Shown: one piece after another, positions 14,732-23,949 of the stretch
How positions within the stretch are numbered: the stretch's first letter is position 1
Layout of the letters: each line of letters begins with the position of its first letter
Source: Desulfonatronovibrio magnus
Lineage (GTDB): Bacteria; Desulfobacterota; Desulfovibrionia; Desulfovibrionales; Desulfonatronovibrionaceae
Assembly: GCF_000934755.1 (NCBI RefSeq)
Contig: NZ_KN882180.1
Span: forward strand, 29,433-93,432
DNA length: 64,000 nt
Direction: 5' to 3'
Notes under the pieces: generated by a model
What the model saw: the letters and a program-made list of their open reading frames with translations, nothing else
What the model was told of the DNA's origin: nothing
Database searches by the model: none
Made by a program: the position numbers and the translations under genes

Positions 14732-15593
14732 AGAGATATAATTCCGGATTAAACCTTCCTTCCCAGTCTGGCAGATGAGTGAAACTTTTTTTTCCCCAGT
14801 TTAGTCTGAAACTGTGCAGGTACATGGTTTTGCATTCTTTGTCTGTATGTTCTGTATCTCCAATAATTGGATGACCTTTTTGAGCTAGATGCAGTCTTAT
14901 CTGATGAGTGCGCCCAGTATATATTCTGACCCTTAACAATGACATATCCTCAAAGCCGGCCACTACAGTTATTGAGCTTCGGGCTTCTTTTCCCCGGCTA
15001 TCCACCCTTGCCCCAAGATGATCTTTTAGAATGCCTGCCTTAATTTCTGCAATATTTGCATCCCATTTCCCCTGAACCCATGCAAGATATTCTTTGCAGA
15101 ACCCGGGTTGGTTCCAGATGCTCTGGATGTATCGCAACCATTTATAAGATTTGGCAAACAGTATTATGCCGGTGGTGTTTTTATCAAGCCTGTGCGCAGG
15201 TGTAGGTGCAAAAACAGCATGACTGTAAGCTGCATGAACACGCGTTACAAGGCTGTCGTTATGATATGTTCCAGGGTGAACCGGAAGTCCGGGAGGCTTG
15301 TCAAGGACAAGATATTCATGTGATTCATAAATTATATCAATGGGTCCGGCATCAGAGGTATCAGTTTTTGCTGATGAAGAGTGGGGGGGTACTCTTATTT
15401 CATCTGCAGCACAGACCCGTTGGAAAGGTTTGCATCTGCCTTTGTTCACCCGGACCTGGCCAGTCCTGATAAACTTCATTATGGCTGATCTGGGTATATC
15501 ACGTCCAAGTTTTCGTTGCAGGTACGAAAATAGTTTCTGGCCGGATTCCTGTTCACTTACCTCATAGTATTTGACCTGGCTTGAGGTTTTCAT
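14670..15593 (-). CDS. RluA-family RNA pseudouridine synthase
   Basis: A 307-residue protein with an N-terminal S4-like RNA-binding part (about 15-70) and the RluA/RluD catalytic domain. The catalytic motif HRLDKNTTG is at 134-142 (Asp137), and YTGRTHQIRLHLAQKGHPI follows near 225-243. It converts uridines to pseudouridine in rRNA or tRNA; the target among the RluA/C/D group cannot be told. The ATG at 15593 has only a weak ribosome binding site. The stop lies inside the opposite gene, giving a 62-bp tail-to-tail overlap. A module A fragment (about 15609-15640) sits just upstream. Confidence 0.88.
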   Translation of the reverse strand: MKTSSQVKYYEVSEQESGQKLFSYLQRKLGRDIPRSAIMKFIRTGQVRVNKGRCKPFQRVCAADEIRVPPHSSSAKTDTSDAGPIDIIYESHEYLVLDKPPGLPVHPGTYHNDSLVTRVHAAYSHAVFAPTPAHRLDKNTTGIILFAKSYKWLRYIQSIWNQPGFCKEYLAWVQGKWDANIAEIKAGILKDHLGARVDSRGKEARSSITVVAGFEDMSLLRVRIYTGRTHQIRLHLAQKGHPIIGDTEHTDKECKTMYLHSFRLNWGKKSFTHLPDWEGRFNPELYLSISKSELVTSVCEYDQSHSS

Positions 15594-15608
15594 TTTTTAC
15601 GTGCTCTG

Positions 15609-15640
15609 CTGGGGCGGGCCGGACCGAACCTGTCAGTAAC
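15609..15640. repeat. Partial module A repeat
   Basis: GGGGCGGGCCGGACCGAACC followed by TGTCAGTAAC matches the right half of module A. It sits between two minus-strand genes. Confidence 0.55.
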
Positions 15641-15688
15641 GCCTCGCCCCGAATCAAAATCAGGGTTGAGATGTCCGGCAACTTATTT

Positions 15689-17302
15689 TTATTGCTCTCT
15701 CCGGCCCATGGTTTCGGAGTCCAGCTTATATGCAAGCACTATAGTGCCCCGGTCCTGAAGACCTGTAATGCCCGGGTGCGTATTGACCAGTACTACAAGG
15801 TCTTTCTGGCCGTCGCCGTCAAAATCAAATAGTCCAAAATCCATGATTCCAGCTCTGATTTTTCTGGTATTCCAGTGAACATTTAAACCAATATCATCCC
15901 AGAACATTGCTCTGATTTCACCTTCAGGAAAGTTTCTGTGGCGAGCGAATATCCTTGTCATGCCGGCAAAATGCTTGTGGACAAGCAGGGTATAGTCTCT
16001 TGAATCTCCTATTCTGGCAGGCAACAGTCTTGTGGGTATATAGTAGTAATTTGGATCAACATCACTTCCGCGACCAAGGCCCGGCATAGTGTCATGTATT
16101 TCTATACCCAGCCTTGATCCAGCATATTCTTCAGTTGTGCTGTATCGCAGATTATGAGTGGAGCTGTAAACTTTCAGAATATCATTCTCAGCCAGGACAA
16201 TGAGGTGGTCATCATCTTGTGGAAAGTAGGTGAAGTTAAAAACATTGGCGTTAGGTGGCAGAGATATTCTTGGCCCCAACTCAGGGCCGTCACTGGTCAT
16301 AATGACTTCCTGTACCGAGTTGGGGTTGAAGAGTCTGGATCCGCTTGCAGGTCTCTGGCCGATAATGGCTGGCCTGTAATGAGGTGGAAGCATGACTATA
16401 TTCATGTAAAATGGAATTCGCTGATGCAGGGTTGTGAACTCATCATTTTCAAACTTGAGAATAAGTGATCTAGCCCGTTCATCCTGCATTGCTGAGATGA
16501 TTAATTCATCATTACCGTCTCTATTGATATCATAGGCGTTGATGTTGAGAGGCTGGTATGTCAGGGGAATTTCATAAGTATCAACAGGCATCATTCTGCC
16601 TTCCTGGAGCCGATAAGCATGGACATGGCGATCTCCAAGAATGAAAATAGTTTTGGTTCCGCTGGATTTAGACGAACCCAGAGCAATGCCTACACTGGAA
16701 AAAGATAAAGTCTGGCTTCTCCACCTCCCAGCGGCGTAAGGATCATCTTCAAATCGGAAATGCGGACTGACAAAAACATCGGCTTCTGCAGGTCGGGCAG
16801 GTGGTGCCGGGGTATCTGCAACGACCTCTTCCTGAGCAACGACAGTTTGCTCAGGAAGAGCCTGGCTGAGCAGGCTGGAGGCAACCTGCTCAAGAGAAGG
16901 AATAAGTTCAGACAGGGACGGCTGCTTAAGGATAGGTTCTAAAGGACCCTGAATGGATGCAGAAAATACATCAAGGCTGGCTTCTCTATCCATTATAGTT
17001 ACATTGCCATATACAATGTAGTCAGCTCCCAGCATGGAGCGGATTTCCTGAGCCTGAGCTGTTGTATGGGGCAATTCCTGTACACGCTGATTGATTTGGC
17101 CGGCAGGAATTGATGAACTTTGACCAGCTCTGGTTAAACGTGAACTTAGCATGGACTGAATGCCCTGGGCAAGATATTGGTATTCCTGTGGTCCATGGAC
17201 TTCAAAAGGAAGAACAGCAAAAGTCTTTTCTGACTGACTCCATGCCTGTCCAGCACTGAGTAAAAAGGCCAGAAAACTATAGAGTAAAATTCTTAATAGC
17301 AT
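15689..17302 (-). CDS. Secreted protein with TolB/FlgO-like N-terminus and FG-GAP-like repeats
   Basis: About 537 residues, exported (signal peptide ending near AWS). The N-terminal domain, FAVLPFEVHGPQEYQYLAQG to about 135, resembles the CsgG/TolB/FlgO type that senses or forms envelope oligomers. A Pro/Ala-rich linker (about 160-175) leads to a long beta domain holding DINRDGNDELIIS and DFDGDGQKDLVVL, which are FG-GAP/VCBS-type calcium loops, so a beta-propeller is likely. Function is unknown. Of two adjacent ATGs (17305 and 17302) the second is chosen because GGAGG then lies 5 nt upstream. Confidence 0.72.
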   Translation of the reverse strand: MLLRILLYSFLAFLLSAGQAWSQSEKTFAVLPFEVHGPQEYQYLAQGIQSMLSSRLTRAGQSSSIPAGQINQRVQELPHTTAQAQEIRSMLGADYIVYGNVTIMDREASLDVFSASIQGPLEPILKQPSLSELIPSLEQVASSLLSQALPEQTVVAQEEVVADTPAPPARPAEADVFVSPHFRFEDDPYAAGRWRSQTLSFSSVGIALGSSKSSGTKTIFILGDRHVHAYRLQEGRMMPVDTYEIPLTYQPLNINAYDINRDGNDELIISAMQDERARSLILKFENDEFTTLHQRIPFYMNIVMLPPHYRPAIIGQRPASGSRLFNPNSVQEVIMTSDGPELGPRISLPPNANVFNFTYFPQDDDHLIVLAENDILKVYSSTHNLRYSTTEEYAGSRLGIEIHDTMPGLGRGSDVDPNYYYIPTRLLPARIGDSRDYTLLVHKHFAGMTRIFARHRNFPEGEIRAMFWDDIGLNVHWNTRKIRAGIMDFGLFDFDGDGQKDLVVLVNTHPGITGLQDRGTIVLAYKLDSETMGRREQ

Positions 17303-17658
17303 CATTTCCTCCGAACAAGATGTCTTAATTAATGTGTAATAGTTCAGGCGCAGGTGTACGGCCCGGGGACGTTTTTCTTTTCAGCATCACTTATATGCAA
17401 CCCATATATCCCTGGCAGTAATCGGACTGTGCACAGCCATGGCCCAGGCGTTTATGATAAAGCTAAATTTATTCACTGATAATTCAACAGTTCAAAAATG
17501 ATCCTGCAAAAAAAAACACTTAAGTTTCGCTGGACCATTAATGTTTGTCAACTTAAATTCTTGGCAATGCTGGTGGCAATGAAATCCTTTGTCAGGATCT
17601 AAGAATTTTAAGATAAACTTTAACCTGCCACTATAGCGGCATTTTTCGAGGATAATAT
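17303..17658. other. Divergent intergenic region
   Basis: About 350 bp between two divergent genes must hold both promoters, but none matches a consensus well enough to call. GTAATAGTTCAGGC at 17336-17349 matches a MITE end, followed by a short GGGGAC stretch, so a remnant of that family may be present. The rest is unremarkable AT-rich sequence. Confidence 0.4.
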
Positions 17659-18909
17659 ATGAAGTCAGATAGTCGGTCCAGGCGCTGGTTTCGCCTTTGC
17701 TGCAGCAAAGGTGAGCGATCAGACGTACTGAGCCTGTTGCACAATGAAGGTTTTGAGTTTGCTGACTTTTCGGGTGATACTGAAATTATGTGTTTTACGT
17801 CTGGTGGAAATCCTCCCGGGGGTTCTCTAACCAACTATTTCGGGCTGATCTATATTCAGGACATTTCATCAATGCTGCCGGCCATGTTGCTTAATCCAGA
17901 GCCTGGGGCGGCAGTGCTGGACATGTGTGCCAGTCCAGGCAGCAAGGCCGGTCAGCTGGCTCAAATGGTTGGTTCCAATGGGCTGGTGGTGGCCAATGAA
18001 CCAAACAGAACCAGGCTTGCAACACTAAGAGCGAATATCAGGCGTCTTAATCTGACCAATGTTGTAACTACAGGATATCTGGGACAGAACTTTCCTGACA
18101 GGAACATCAGCTTTGATTATATTTTACTTGATGTTCCATGCAGTGGATGGGGTACAGTGGATAAGAATCCCGAGGTTTTGAAGATATGGTCACAGGATAA
18201 AACTGGTTCACTTGTGGGACTTCAAAGAATTTTATTAAAATCTGCTGCCTCCCTTCTTGCTCCTGGAGGGCGGTTGGTTTACTCTACATGCACCACCAAT
18301 GAACAGGAAAACCAGGAGCAGATTAATTGGGCTCTGCAGGAACTTCCACTGCAGATACCTTCAGGCAAAAACTTGCTTCCACAAGAGATTGCTCAATGTT
18401 CACAAGAGATTTTTTCCGGAATGTTCAAAGTTATGGGCAGAAGGCTGGGAGGACAGGATTTTTTCATGGCTGCTTTAGAATCCACCAAGGCTGACCAGGA
18501 TGGACAAAGGCCAATTCCAATGAAAAAAAACCGGGCTGAACAGGTTGCATTTACAAATGATATGCGGCAATTAACCCATGGAAGGTTGTGGAACTTTTCC
18601 GGAAAAGTTTTCTTTGTTCCTGAAAGAGCATGGGAATTTATTGGTGCTGGAGTTAATGCTGCAGGCCTTCATGCAGGCAAGAGAAGCAGGAATAACTTTC
18701 TGGTGTGGCCTGGTATGCGGGCTTTTCTTCCTGGTAAGGATTGCGGAACATATTACGCAGTCAGGGATGTCTCTGAACTCAGGAGCTTAATCAATGGTCA
18801 AAGTCTCAGTGTTACAGGGGAAAGCAGGATGATTGGGTTATATTGGAATGATCTGGGGCTTGGCTGGGTGAAAATCAGGAAAAACAGGCTTTTCTGGTCG
18901 GATAGATAG
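17659..18909 (+). CDS. NOL1/NOP2/Sun-family RNA m5C methyltransferase (RsmF/RsmB-like)
   Basis: A 416-residue SAM-dependent RNA cytosine-5 methyltransferase. SAM motif I VLDMCASPGSK is at 86-96, motif IV DVPCSGWG has Cys161 and motif VI YSTCTTNEQEN has Cys211; the two cysteines are the catalytic pair of the family. The C-terminal region (about 290-416) looks like the PUA-like/RsmF extension (GKVFFVPERAW, LGLGWVKIRKNRL). It lacks the NusB-like domain of RsmB, so RsmF-like is the better description. The ATG at 17659 has GAGG 8 nt upstream. It is a single-gene unit. Confidence 0.88.
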   Translation: MKSDSRSRRWFRLCCSKGERSDVLSLLHNEGFEFADFSGDTEIMCFTSGGNPPGGSLTNYFGLIYIQDISSMLPAMLLNPEPGAAVLDMCASPGSKAGQLAQMVGSNGLVVANEPNRTRLATLRANIRRLNLTNVVTTGYLGQNFPDRNISFDYILLDVPCSGWGTVDKNPEVLKIWSQDKTGSLVGLQRILLKSAASLLAPGGRLVYSTCTTNEQENQEQINWALQELPLQIPSGKNLLPQEIAQCSQEIFSGMFKVMGRRLGGQDFFMAALESTKADQDGQRPIPMKKNRAEQVAFTNDMRQLTHGRLWNFSGKVFFVPERAWEFIGAGVNAAGLHAGKRSRNNFLVWPGMRAFLPGKDCGTYYAVRDVSELRSLINGQSLSVTGESRMIGLYWNDLGLGWVKIRKNRLFWSDR

Positions 18910-18984
18910 GGCTTCAGGCTTGGACCTGGCGGTTGTTCGTGCTGGACGCAGGCGAATACGTGAGTTTTTATGTGCAGCATGTAT

Positions 18985-19019
18985 AGTCAGGAGTCAGGAG
19001 TCAGGAGTCAGGGGGCAGG
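18985..19019. repeat. Heptad tandem array, AGTCAGG type
   Basis: Four perfect AGTCAGG units and one GGGCAGG, contiguous, between two plus-strand genes. A related AGTCAGA array is at 54899-54947. Confidence 0.85.
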
Positions 19020-19060
19020 GGGGAACTTTTAACTCTCAAGATGAATAGTGCAGGAGAAGT

Positions 19061-19822
19061 ATGACTGGACATAAACGAAGACTTGAACGTTTTTTTGATG
19101 TCAGGACACGCAAGACAATGATTTTGCCCATGGATCATGGAGTAAGCGAAGGCCTTGTGTCAGGATTAGATGATATGTCTAAGCTAATTTCCTCTTTAAC
19201 CGACACTCAGGTTAAGGGGGTTGTTCTGCATAAAGGTACAGCAATGGAGCAAAGCGCTAACTTAAGCGTGAACCAGAATCTGGTGATTCACCTTTCAGCA
19301 GGTACCAAGCACGGGCTGCCATCATACGGCAGAGCACTGGTCTGCTCCATTCAGGAGGCCCTGCGCATTGGTGCTGATGCTGTTGCTGTACATATTAATA
19401 TTGGTAATGATTTGGAAGACAGGATGCTTTCAGATCTTGGGCTTGTGGTTGATGAGGCGCACCAGCTTGGTGTTCCGGTGCTGGCCATGATTTATGCCCG
19501 GGGAGGACAGATTATTAATGAGCTTGATCCTCATCTTGTGGCGCATTGCATCCGAATTGGTTCTGAACTCGGTGCTGACATAATTAAGGTTCCATATAGC
19601 GGAGACAAAAAGATTTTTAACAGGGCAGTAAAATCAGTGTCCACGCCTGTTGTTATCGCTGGTGGCCCAAAGCAGGATGACTTTGAAAGTTTTCTGAATA
19701 TGGTTGATGACAGTATCGAATGCGGTGCAGCAGGGGTCAGCATAGGCAGAAATATTTTTCAGCAGCCTGATCCTGTTTCGGCTATAGATAAGCTTTGGAA
19801 AAGAATAGCAGTAACAGGTTAG
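19061..19822 (+). CDS. 2-amino-3,7-dideoxy-D-threo-hept-6-ulosonate synthase (archaeal-type aldolase)
   Basis: A 253-residue class I aldolase of the DeoC/FbaB/LacD group. It matches the enzyme that starts the alternative, DAHP-independent route to 3-dehydroquinate in methanogens and in Desulfovibrio. Catalytic features: PMDHG at 23-27, the Schiff-base lysine Lys176 in ADIIKVPYSG, IYARGG near 144-149 and the phosphate site IAGGPKQDD and GVSIGRNIFQ. A plain fructose-bisphosphate aldolase is the main alternative. The partner 3-dehydroquinate synthase II gene is not adjacent. GGAGAAGT precedes the ATG. Confidence 0.82.
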   Translation: MTGHKRRLERFFDVRTRKTMILPMDHGVSEGLVSGLDDMSKLISSLTDTQVKGVVLHKGTAMEQSANLSVNQNLVIHLSAGTKHGLPSYGRALVCSIQEALRIGADAVAVHINIGNDLEDRMLSDLGLVVDEAHQLGVPVLAMIYARGGQIINELDPHLVAHCIRIGSELGADIIKVPYSGDKKIFNRAVKSVSTPVVIAGGPKQDDFESFLNMVDDSIECGAAGVSIGRNIFQQPDPVSAIDKLWKRIAVTG

Positions 19823-19905
19823 TAACTTACTCCTGAAGCTTTGTCATAAAAAACAAGAAAATTTGAACTGCTTTCTTCCTTTGCGCCCTTTGCGTCTTGA
19901 GTGAG

Positions 19906-19962
19906 TCTTCGAACGGGCGGTTAAAATATCTTTTTTTGGGTTGTGGGCACAGCCCGCGTTAG
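19906..19962 (+). repeat. Small hairpin repeat (uninterrupted form of the 1.7-1.9 kb repeat)
   Basis: CTTCGAACGGGCGGTTAAAA, a T-run and GGGTTGTGGGCACAGCCCGCG match 1876-1934. The preceding sequence at about 19870-19905 (TTTCTTCCTTTGCGCCCTTT, GTCTTGAG) is continuous here but interrupted by three-way-junction modules at 1720-1867. Confidence 0.75.
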
Positions 19963-20073
19963 ATTTTTGATTTTTGAATGTAACATGGAATTTGCAGTGT
20001 CTGCCCCTGCTTTGATTAAAGTAAGGCGAAACTATTTTGGATTTCGCAGGTGGTTATCCTGAATGAGGTATAA

Positions 20074-21309
20074 ATGAAGGATTTTTTCAATATCATAAAA
20101 GTTAATGATTTTTTTTCCATACTTAAGAGACATCCTGTACTGGACAGTGTTGAGACAGAACTGGGTGAGGCTGGAGGGAGTTTTTCATCTGTTGATATTT
20201 TTGCTCCAGAAGATCTTCCTGCAACAGACAGGTCATCCATGGATGGCTACGCTGTAAGGTTTAAAGATACTTTTGGAGCAGGTGACTCCAATCCTGCCTA
20301 TCTTGAGCTTTGTGAAAATATTGGCATTAATGCTGTATCCCTGCATGAACTAAAGCCAGGGCATTGCGCAGGCATTGTCACAGGCGCGACTTTACCTCCG
20401 GGTGCGGACAGTGTGGTAATGGTGGAGTATGCCCATGATATGGGAGAGGGATCAATTGAAATAAGAAGGCCTGTTGCTCCGTGGGAAAATGTTATGCTCA
20501 AAGGGGAAGATATTAAAAGCGGAGAACAGGTTCTTGGCGCTGGGGAGCAGATATCTTACCGCAAGATGGGGCTTCTTGCTGCTTTGGGTATTGAAAAGTT
20601 ATCTGTTTACCAAAGACCTGCAGTGGGAGTCATTTCTACAGGCGATGAACTGGTGGAGATCAGCATGAGACCCTTGCCGGGATGCATCAGGGATATCAAC
20701 TCCTTAGCTCTGGGGCAATTGTTGCGTGAGAATGGCTGTAATCCCACCATATACCAGATAGTACCTGACAGTGAATCCCTGCTGGAAGCATCACTCAGGC
20801 GTGCTCTGAAAGAAAATGATGTGGTTCTCATATCAGGTGGAAGCTCAGTGGGAAATAGAGATTATACAGTGAGTGCCATGAATGCCGTCCCAGAGCTGGA
20901 AATTCTGGTTCATGGAGTTGCAATCAGTCCGGGCAAACCGACGATTTTTGCTGCCAGGGGCAATAAATGCGTGTGGGGATTACCAGGTCAGGCCGGATCT
21001 GCCCAGGTTGTCATGCTGGCCCTGGTAATACCTTTTCTTAAGCATTTGCAAGGTGATCCAGATCCTTTTAATCCAAGAGAGGAACTCATGGTCAGAGCCA
21101 GCCTGTCACGGAATATTGCGTCAAAATACGGTCGCGAAGACCATATCCGGGTCAGGTTGGAGAAGAGTAATGGTCAGGTTTTTGCTGTGCCTGTGACAGG
21201 CAAGTCCGGTCTTTTGAAAACATTGCTCAAGGCCGATGGATTGATAAAAATTCCGGATAACTGCGAAGGGCTGTCTGAAAATGATGAGGTTCTGGTCAGG
21301 TTGTTTTAG
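20074..21309 (+). CDS. moeA: Molybdopterin molybdenumtransferase
   Basis: A 411-residue cytoplasmic protein that inserts molybdate (or tungstate) into adenylated molybdopterin. The SSMDGYAV motif is at about 54-61, GAVMVE-type sequence (PPGADSVVMVEYA) near 110-121, STGDEL near 189-194 and SGGSSVGNRDYT near 252-263. The C-terminal domain IV is present, so all four MoeA domains are covered. GAGG lies about 6 nt before the ATG. The neighbours are not molybdenum-cofactor genes. It serves the many Mo/W enzymes expected in an anaerobe. Confidence 0.94.
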   Translation: MKDFFNIIKVNDFFSILKRHPVLDSVETELGEAGGSFSSVDIFAPEDLPATDRSSMDGYAVRFKDTFGAGDSNPAYLELCENIGINAVSLHELKPGHCAGIVTGATLPPGADSVVMVEYAHDMGEGSIEIRRPVAPWENVMLKGEDIKSGEQVLGAGEQISYRKMGLLAALGIEKLSVYQRPAVGVISTGDELVEISMRPLPGCIRDINSLALGQLLRENGCNPTIYQIVPDSESLLEASLRRALKENDVVLISGGSSVGNRDYTVSAMNAVPELEILVHGVAISPGKPTIFAARGNKCVWGLPGQAGSAQVVMLALVIPFLKHLQGDPDPFNPREELMVRASLSRNIASKYGREDHIRVRLEKSNGQVFAVPVTGKSGLLKTLLKADGLIKIPDNCEGLSENDEVLVRLF

Positions 21310-21333
21310 CGGGCTGCACCTATCCACATGTAA

Positions 21334-22173
21334 TTAACTTCTTGCTGAATAATAATGTATTGAACACCATTCTCCTTCTTGTTCAACCGTGGGGTCTTTT
21401 AAGCCAAGTTTAGAATAAACAGATATTACCTCATGGGCCTGGTCTATGAGAATACCTGACAGAATAAGATGGTATGAGTCATCAAGACAGGAAACCAGAT
21501 GACTGGACAAATTTATAAGAGTGGAAGCCAGGATGTTGGCAAACACAAGGTTGAACCTTGTCTCAGAATTCAAGGCGCTCAAACTGCCCTGAATCACCGA
21601 AATACAGTCTTCTACACGGTTAAGCTTCATATTTTCCACGGTATTGACAACAGCTTCCTGATCAATATCCATGGCTAATCCCCTGTGACCCAATCGGGCA
21701 GCCCCAATGCTTAAAATGCCTGACCCGCATCCAAGGTCCAGAAAGTTGCACTTGGGCGGCATCATCCCGGTGCGTTGCAGCTTTGCCATGGTTTTGAGAC
21801 AAAGTGCAGTCGTTGCGTGATGTCCGGTACCAAAGGCCATTTTGGGTGTAATCACAATTTTTATCATTTCTGTTTCTTTGCCAGCCAGCCAATGCGGTAC
21901 AATGATGAATGTGCTGTGAATTTCAATGGGGGTGAAGTATTTTTTCCATTCTTCACTCCAGTCGGCTTCGTCTACCTCCTGACCGGAAAAAATAAAATTG
22001 TGGGGTAGTTTCTGAATAAGGGCCTTTATGTCCCGGGCTTTTTCCTGGCTTGAAAAATGGATGCTAACTGCCCCGGAATCATGTTCTTCCCATCCCCAGG
22101 AGATGCGCTGGTGAAGCAGGGGCAGAAGGCTGTCCATGCCTTCAGAGCTGGAATGTATGGTCAGGGCATACAT
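21334..22173 (-). CDS. prmA: Ribosomal protein L11 methyltransferase
   Basis: A 279-residue SAM-dependent methyltransferase that trimethylates ribosomal protein L11. SAM motif I LDLGCGSGILS is at 145-155. MAFGTGHHATTALCL (112-126) and NILASTLINLS (about 210) are typical PrmA segments, and the N-terminal substrate-binding part includes DEADWSEEWKKYF. The start ATG follows the argD stop codon directly (TAA-ATG), so translation is coupled. It is the last gene of the dut-argD-prmA row. Confidence 0.94.
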   Translation of the reverse strand: MYALTIHSSSEGMDSLLPLLHQRISWGWEEHDSGAVSIHFSSQEKARDIKALIQKLPHNFIFSGQEVDEADWSEEWKKYFTPIEIHSTFIIVPHWLAGKETEMIKIVITPKMAFGTGHHATTALCLKTMAKLQRTGMMPPKCNFLDLGCGSGILSIGAARLGHRGLAMDIDQEAVVNTVENMKLNRVEDCISVIQGSLSALNSETRFNLVFANILASTLINLSSHLVSCLDDSYHLILSGILIDQAHEVISVYSKLGLKDPTVEQEGEWCSIHYYSARS

Positions 22174-23385
22174 TTAAGGCTCACAAAGTTCTTTACTGCC
22201 CAGCAACTGGTCAAGGGCAACGGCAAATGATTTCAGGTGATCTTCTTCAATAATTAGAGGAGGCAGCAACCTCAAAACTGTGTCCTGAGTCAGATTGAGA
22301 ACAAAACCCTTTTCAAGCAGGGCCAGCCAAATCTTGTTGCCGGGAAAAGTTAGTTCTATTCCAACCATAAGGCCTTGACCGCGAATTTCTCTGATTTTTT
22401 CAGGATGTCTTTTTTTTACATTTTCAAGTTCAGCTTGAAGCATGAGGCCCTTTTGAGCTGCCATACTGATGATGTTATCTCGTTCTATAATTTCCAGGGT
22501 TTTAAGAGCAGCCATGCAGGATATGGGACTGCCGCCAAAGGTTGTTCCGTGAGTGCCCGGGCCAAAAGCAGAGGCAACATTATTTCGGGCCAGAACCGCA
22601 CCCATGGGAAGGCCTCCTGCCAGTGCCTTGGCTGTGGTGATAATGTCCGGTTTCAGCTGGTAGTGTTCATGAGCCCAGAACCTGCCTGTCCGGGCTATGC
22701 CGGTCTGAATCTCGTCCACAATGAGCAGCAGGTCATGCTTTTGACATAATTCACTAATTTTGGCGACAAAGCTTTTTGTTACAGGTTTTACTCCTCCCTC
22801 ACCCTGGATTACCTCAATCATAATAGCTGCTGTATCTTTGGTGATGGATTGCTCAAGGTGCTGTTCATCATTGAACCTGATAATTTTAAAACCCGGCAGA
22901 AGGGGGGCAAAGCCATCTTTGATTTTATCCTGACCGGTGGCGGTTAGCGTGGCCATAGTCCGGCCGTGAAAAGATCCTGTTAGAGTGATAATTTCAAACC
23001 GTGTTTGATTTTTAATTTTCTGCATATATCTGCGAGTCAGCTTAATGGCCCCTTCATTGGCCTCTGCTCCTGAGTTGCAGAAAAAAGCCTTGCTGTCCGG
23101 AAAGGTAGCTGTAAGCTTTCGGGCAAGCTGAATCTGTTCTTCCTGGTAAAACAGGTTGCTGACATGAATAAGCTTTTCTGCCTGCTGCTTGATGGACTCT
23201 ACAATTTCAGGATGACTGTGGCCAAGGTTACAGACCGAAATTCCTGCAAGCAGGTCTAAGTATTCCCTGTCTTCAAAATCATAAAGCTTACAGCCTTTGG
23301 CTTTTTTTACAGCAAGAGGATATCTTGCATAAGTTGGGCAGATATAATCGCTGGTATTTTTCTGGAAAAAATCCACTTCAGACAT
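22174..23385 (-). CDS. argD: Acetylornithine/class III aminotransferase
   Basis: A 403-residue PLP enzyme, probably acetylornithine aminotransferase in arginine synthesis, also able to act on succinyldiaminopimelate in many bacteria. FFCNSGAEANEGAIK is at about 101-115, LIVDEIQTGIARTG near 221-234 and the PLP lysine Lys253 in TTAKALAGG. The open frame extends 22 codons upstream, but the ATG at 23385 is preferred: AGGAG lies 8 nt before it, and the longer form would overlap dut. Other class III aminotransferases are possible, but length and motifs fit ArgD best. Confidence 0.92.
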   Translation of the reverse strand: MSEVDFFQKNTSDYICPTYARYPLAVKKAKGCKLYDFEDREYLDLLAGISVCNLGHSHPEIVESIKQQAEKLIHVSNLFYQEEQIQLARKLTATFPDSKAFFCNSGAEANEGAIKLTRRYMQKIKNQTRFEIITLTGSFHGRTMATLTATGQDKIKDGFAPLLPGFKIIRFNDEQHLEQSITKDTAAIMIEVIQGEGGVKPVTKSFVAKISELCQKHDLLLIVDEIQTGIARTGRFWAHEHYQLKPDIITTAKALAGGLPMGAVLARNNVASAFGPGTHGTTFGGSPISCMAALKTLEIIERDNIISMAAQKGLMLQAELENVKKRHPEKIREIRGQGLMVGIELTFPGNKIWLALLEKGFVLNLTQDTVLRLLPPLIIEEDHLKSFAVALDQLLGSKELCEP

Positions 23386-23399
23386 GATTGAAACTCCTG

Positions 23400-23861
23400 T
23401 TACATATTTCCAGTATGGCCAAACCCGCCAGATCCGCGGGTTGTAGCGCAAAGATCCTCTACTTTGGCAATATCTGCCTGATAAAAGGGCATAAAAACCA
23501 GCTGGGCTATGCGCTGGCCTCTTTTGACATGGTGTGTTTGCTGGGAGGTGTTGCGCAGGCAGACTAATATTTCGCCGCGATAATCCGGATCGATGACTCC
23601 CACACCCTGGCAGACCACCAGCCCTTTTTTGGTTCCCAGACCGCTGCGGGAAAAGATAAAGCCTGCTACACCCGGATGCTGTGGCTCAATACTGATGCCA
23701 GCTGGAAAAAAAAAACTCTGGCCGGGTACAAGTTCCACAATTGATTCATCCATAAAGGCTCTCAGGTCAATGCCGGCTGACATGGATGTGGCATATTCAA
23801 GCCTGTTTCCAGATTGATCTGTCTGTCTTAAGAATTTTACCTTGACCGCGATACTATGCAT
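23400..23861 (-). CDS. dut: dUTP diphosphatase
   Basis: A 153-residue trimeric dUTPase that hydrolyses dUTP to dUMP and keeps uracil out of DNA. All five motifs are visible: MSAGIDLRA, the GISIEP region, SRSGLGTKKGL, GVIDPDYRGE with GQRIAQLVF, and the C-terminal P-loop-like TTRGSGGFGHTG. The open frame begins 22 codons upstream, but the ATG at 23861 follows AAAGGAA and fits the family N-terminus. It is the first gene of the dut-argD-prmA row, with 14 bp to argD. Confidence 0.95.
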   Translation of the reverse strand: MHSIAVKVKFLRQTDQSGNRLEYATSMSAGIDLRAFMDESIVELVPGQSFFFPAGISIEPQHPGVAGFIFSRSGLGTKKGLVVCQGVGVIDPDYRGEILVCLRNTSQQTHHVKRGQRIAQLVFMPFYQADIAKVEDLCATTRGSGGFGHTGNM

Positions 23862-23949
23862 TGTCGTTCCTTTTGTCTTGCGAGTAAAATATGGCCGATT
23901 GATAACCTTGAGTGGAAAAACCTGCAAGGATTAAATTTTAACTTTTTAT

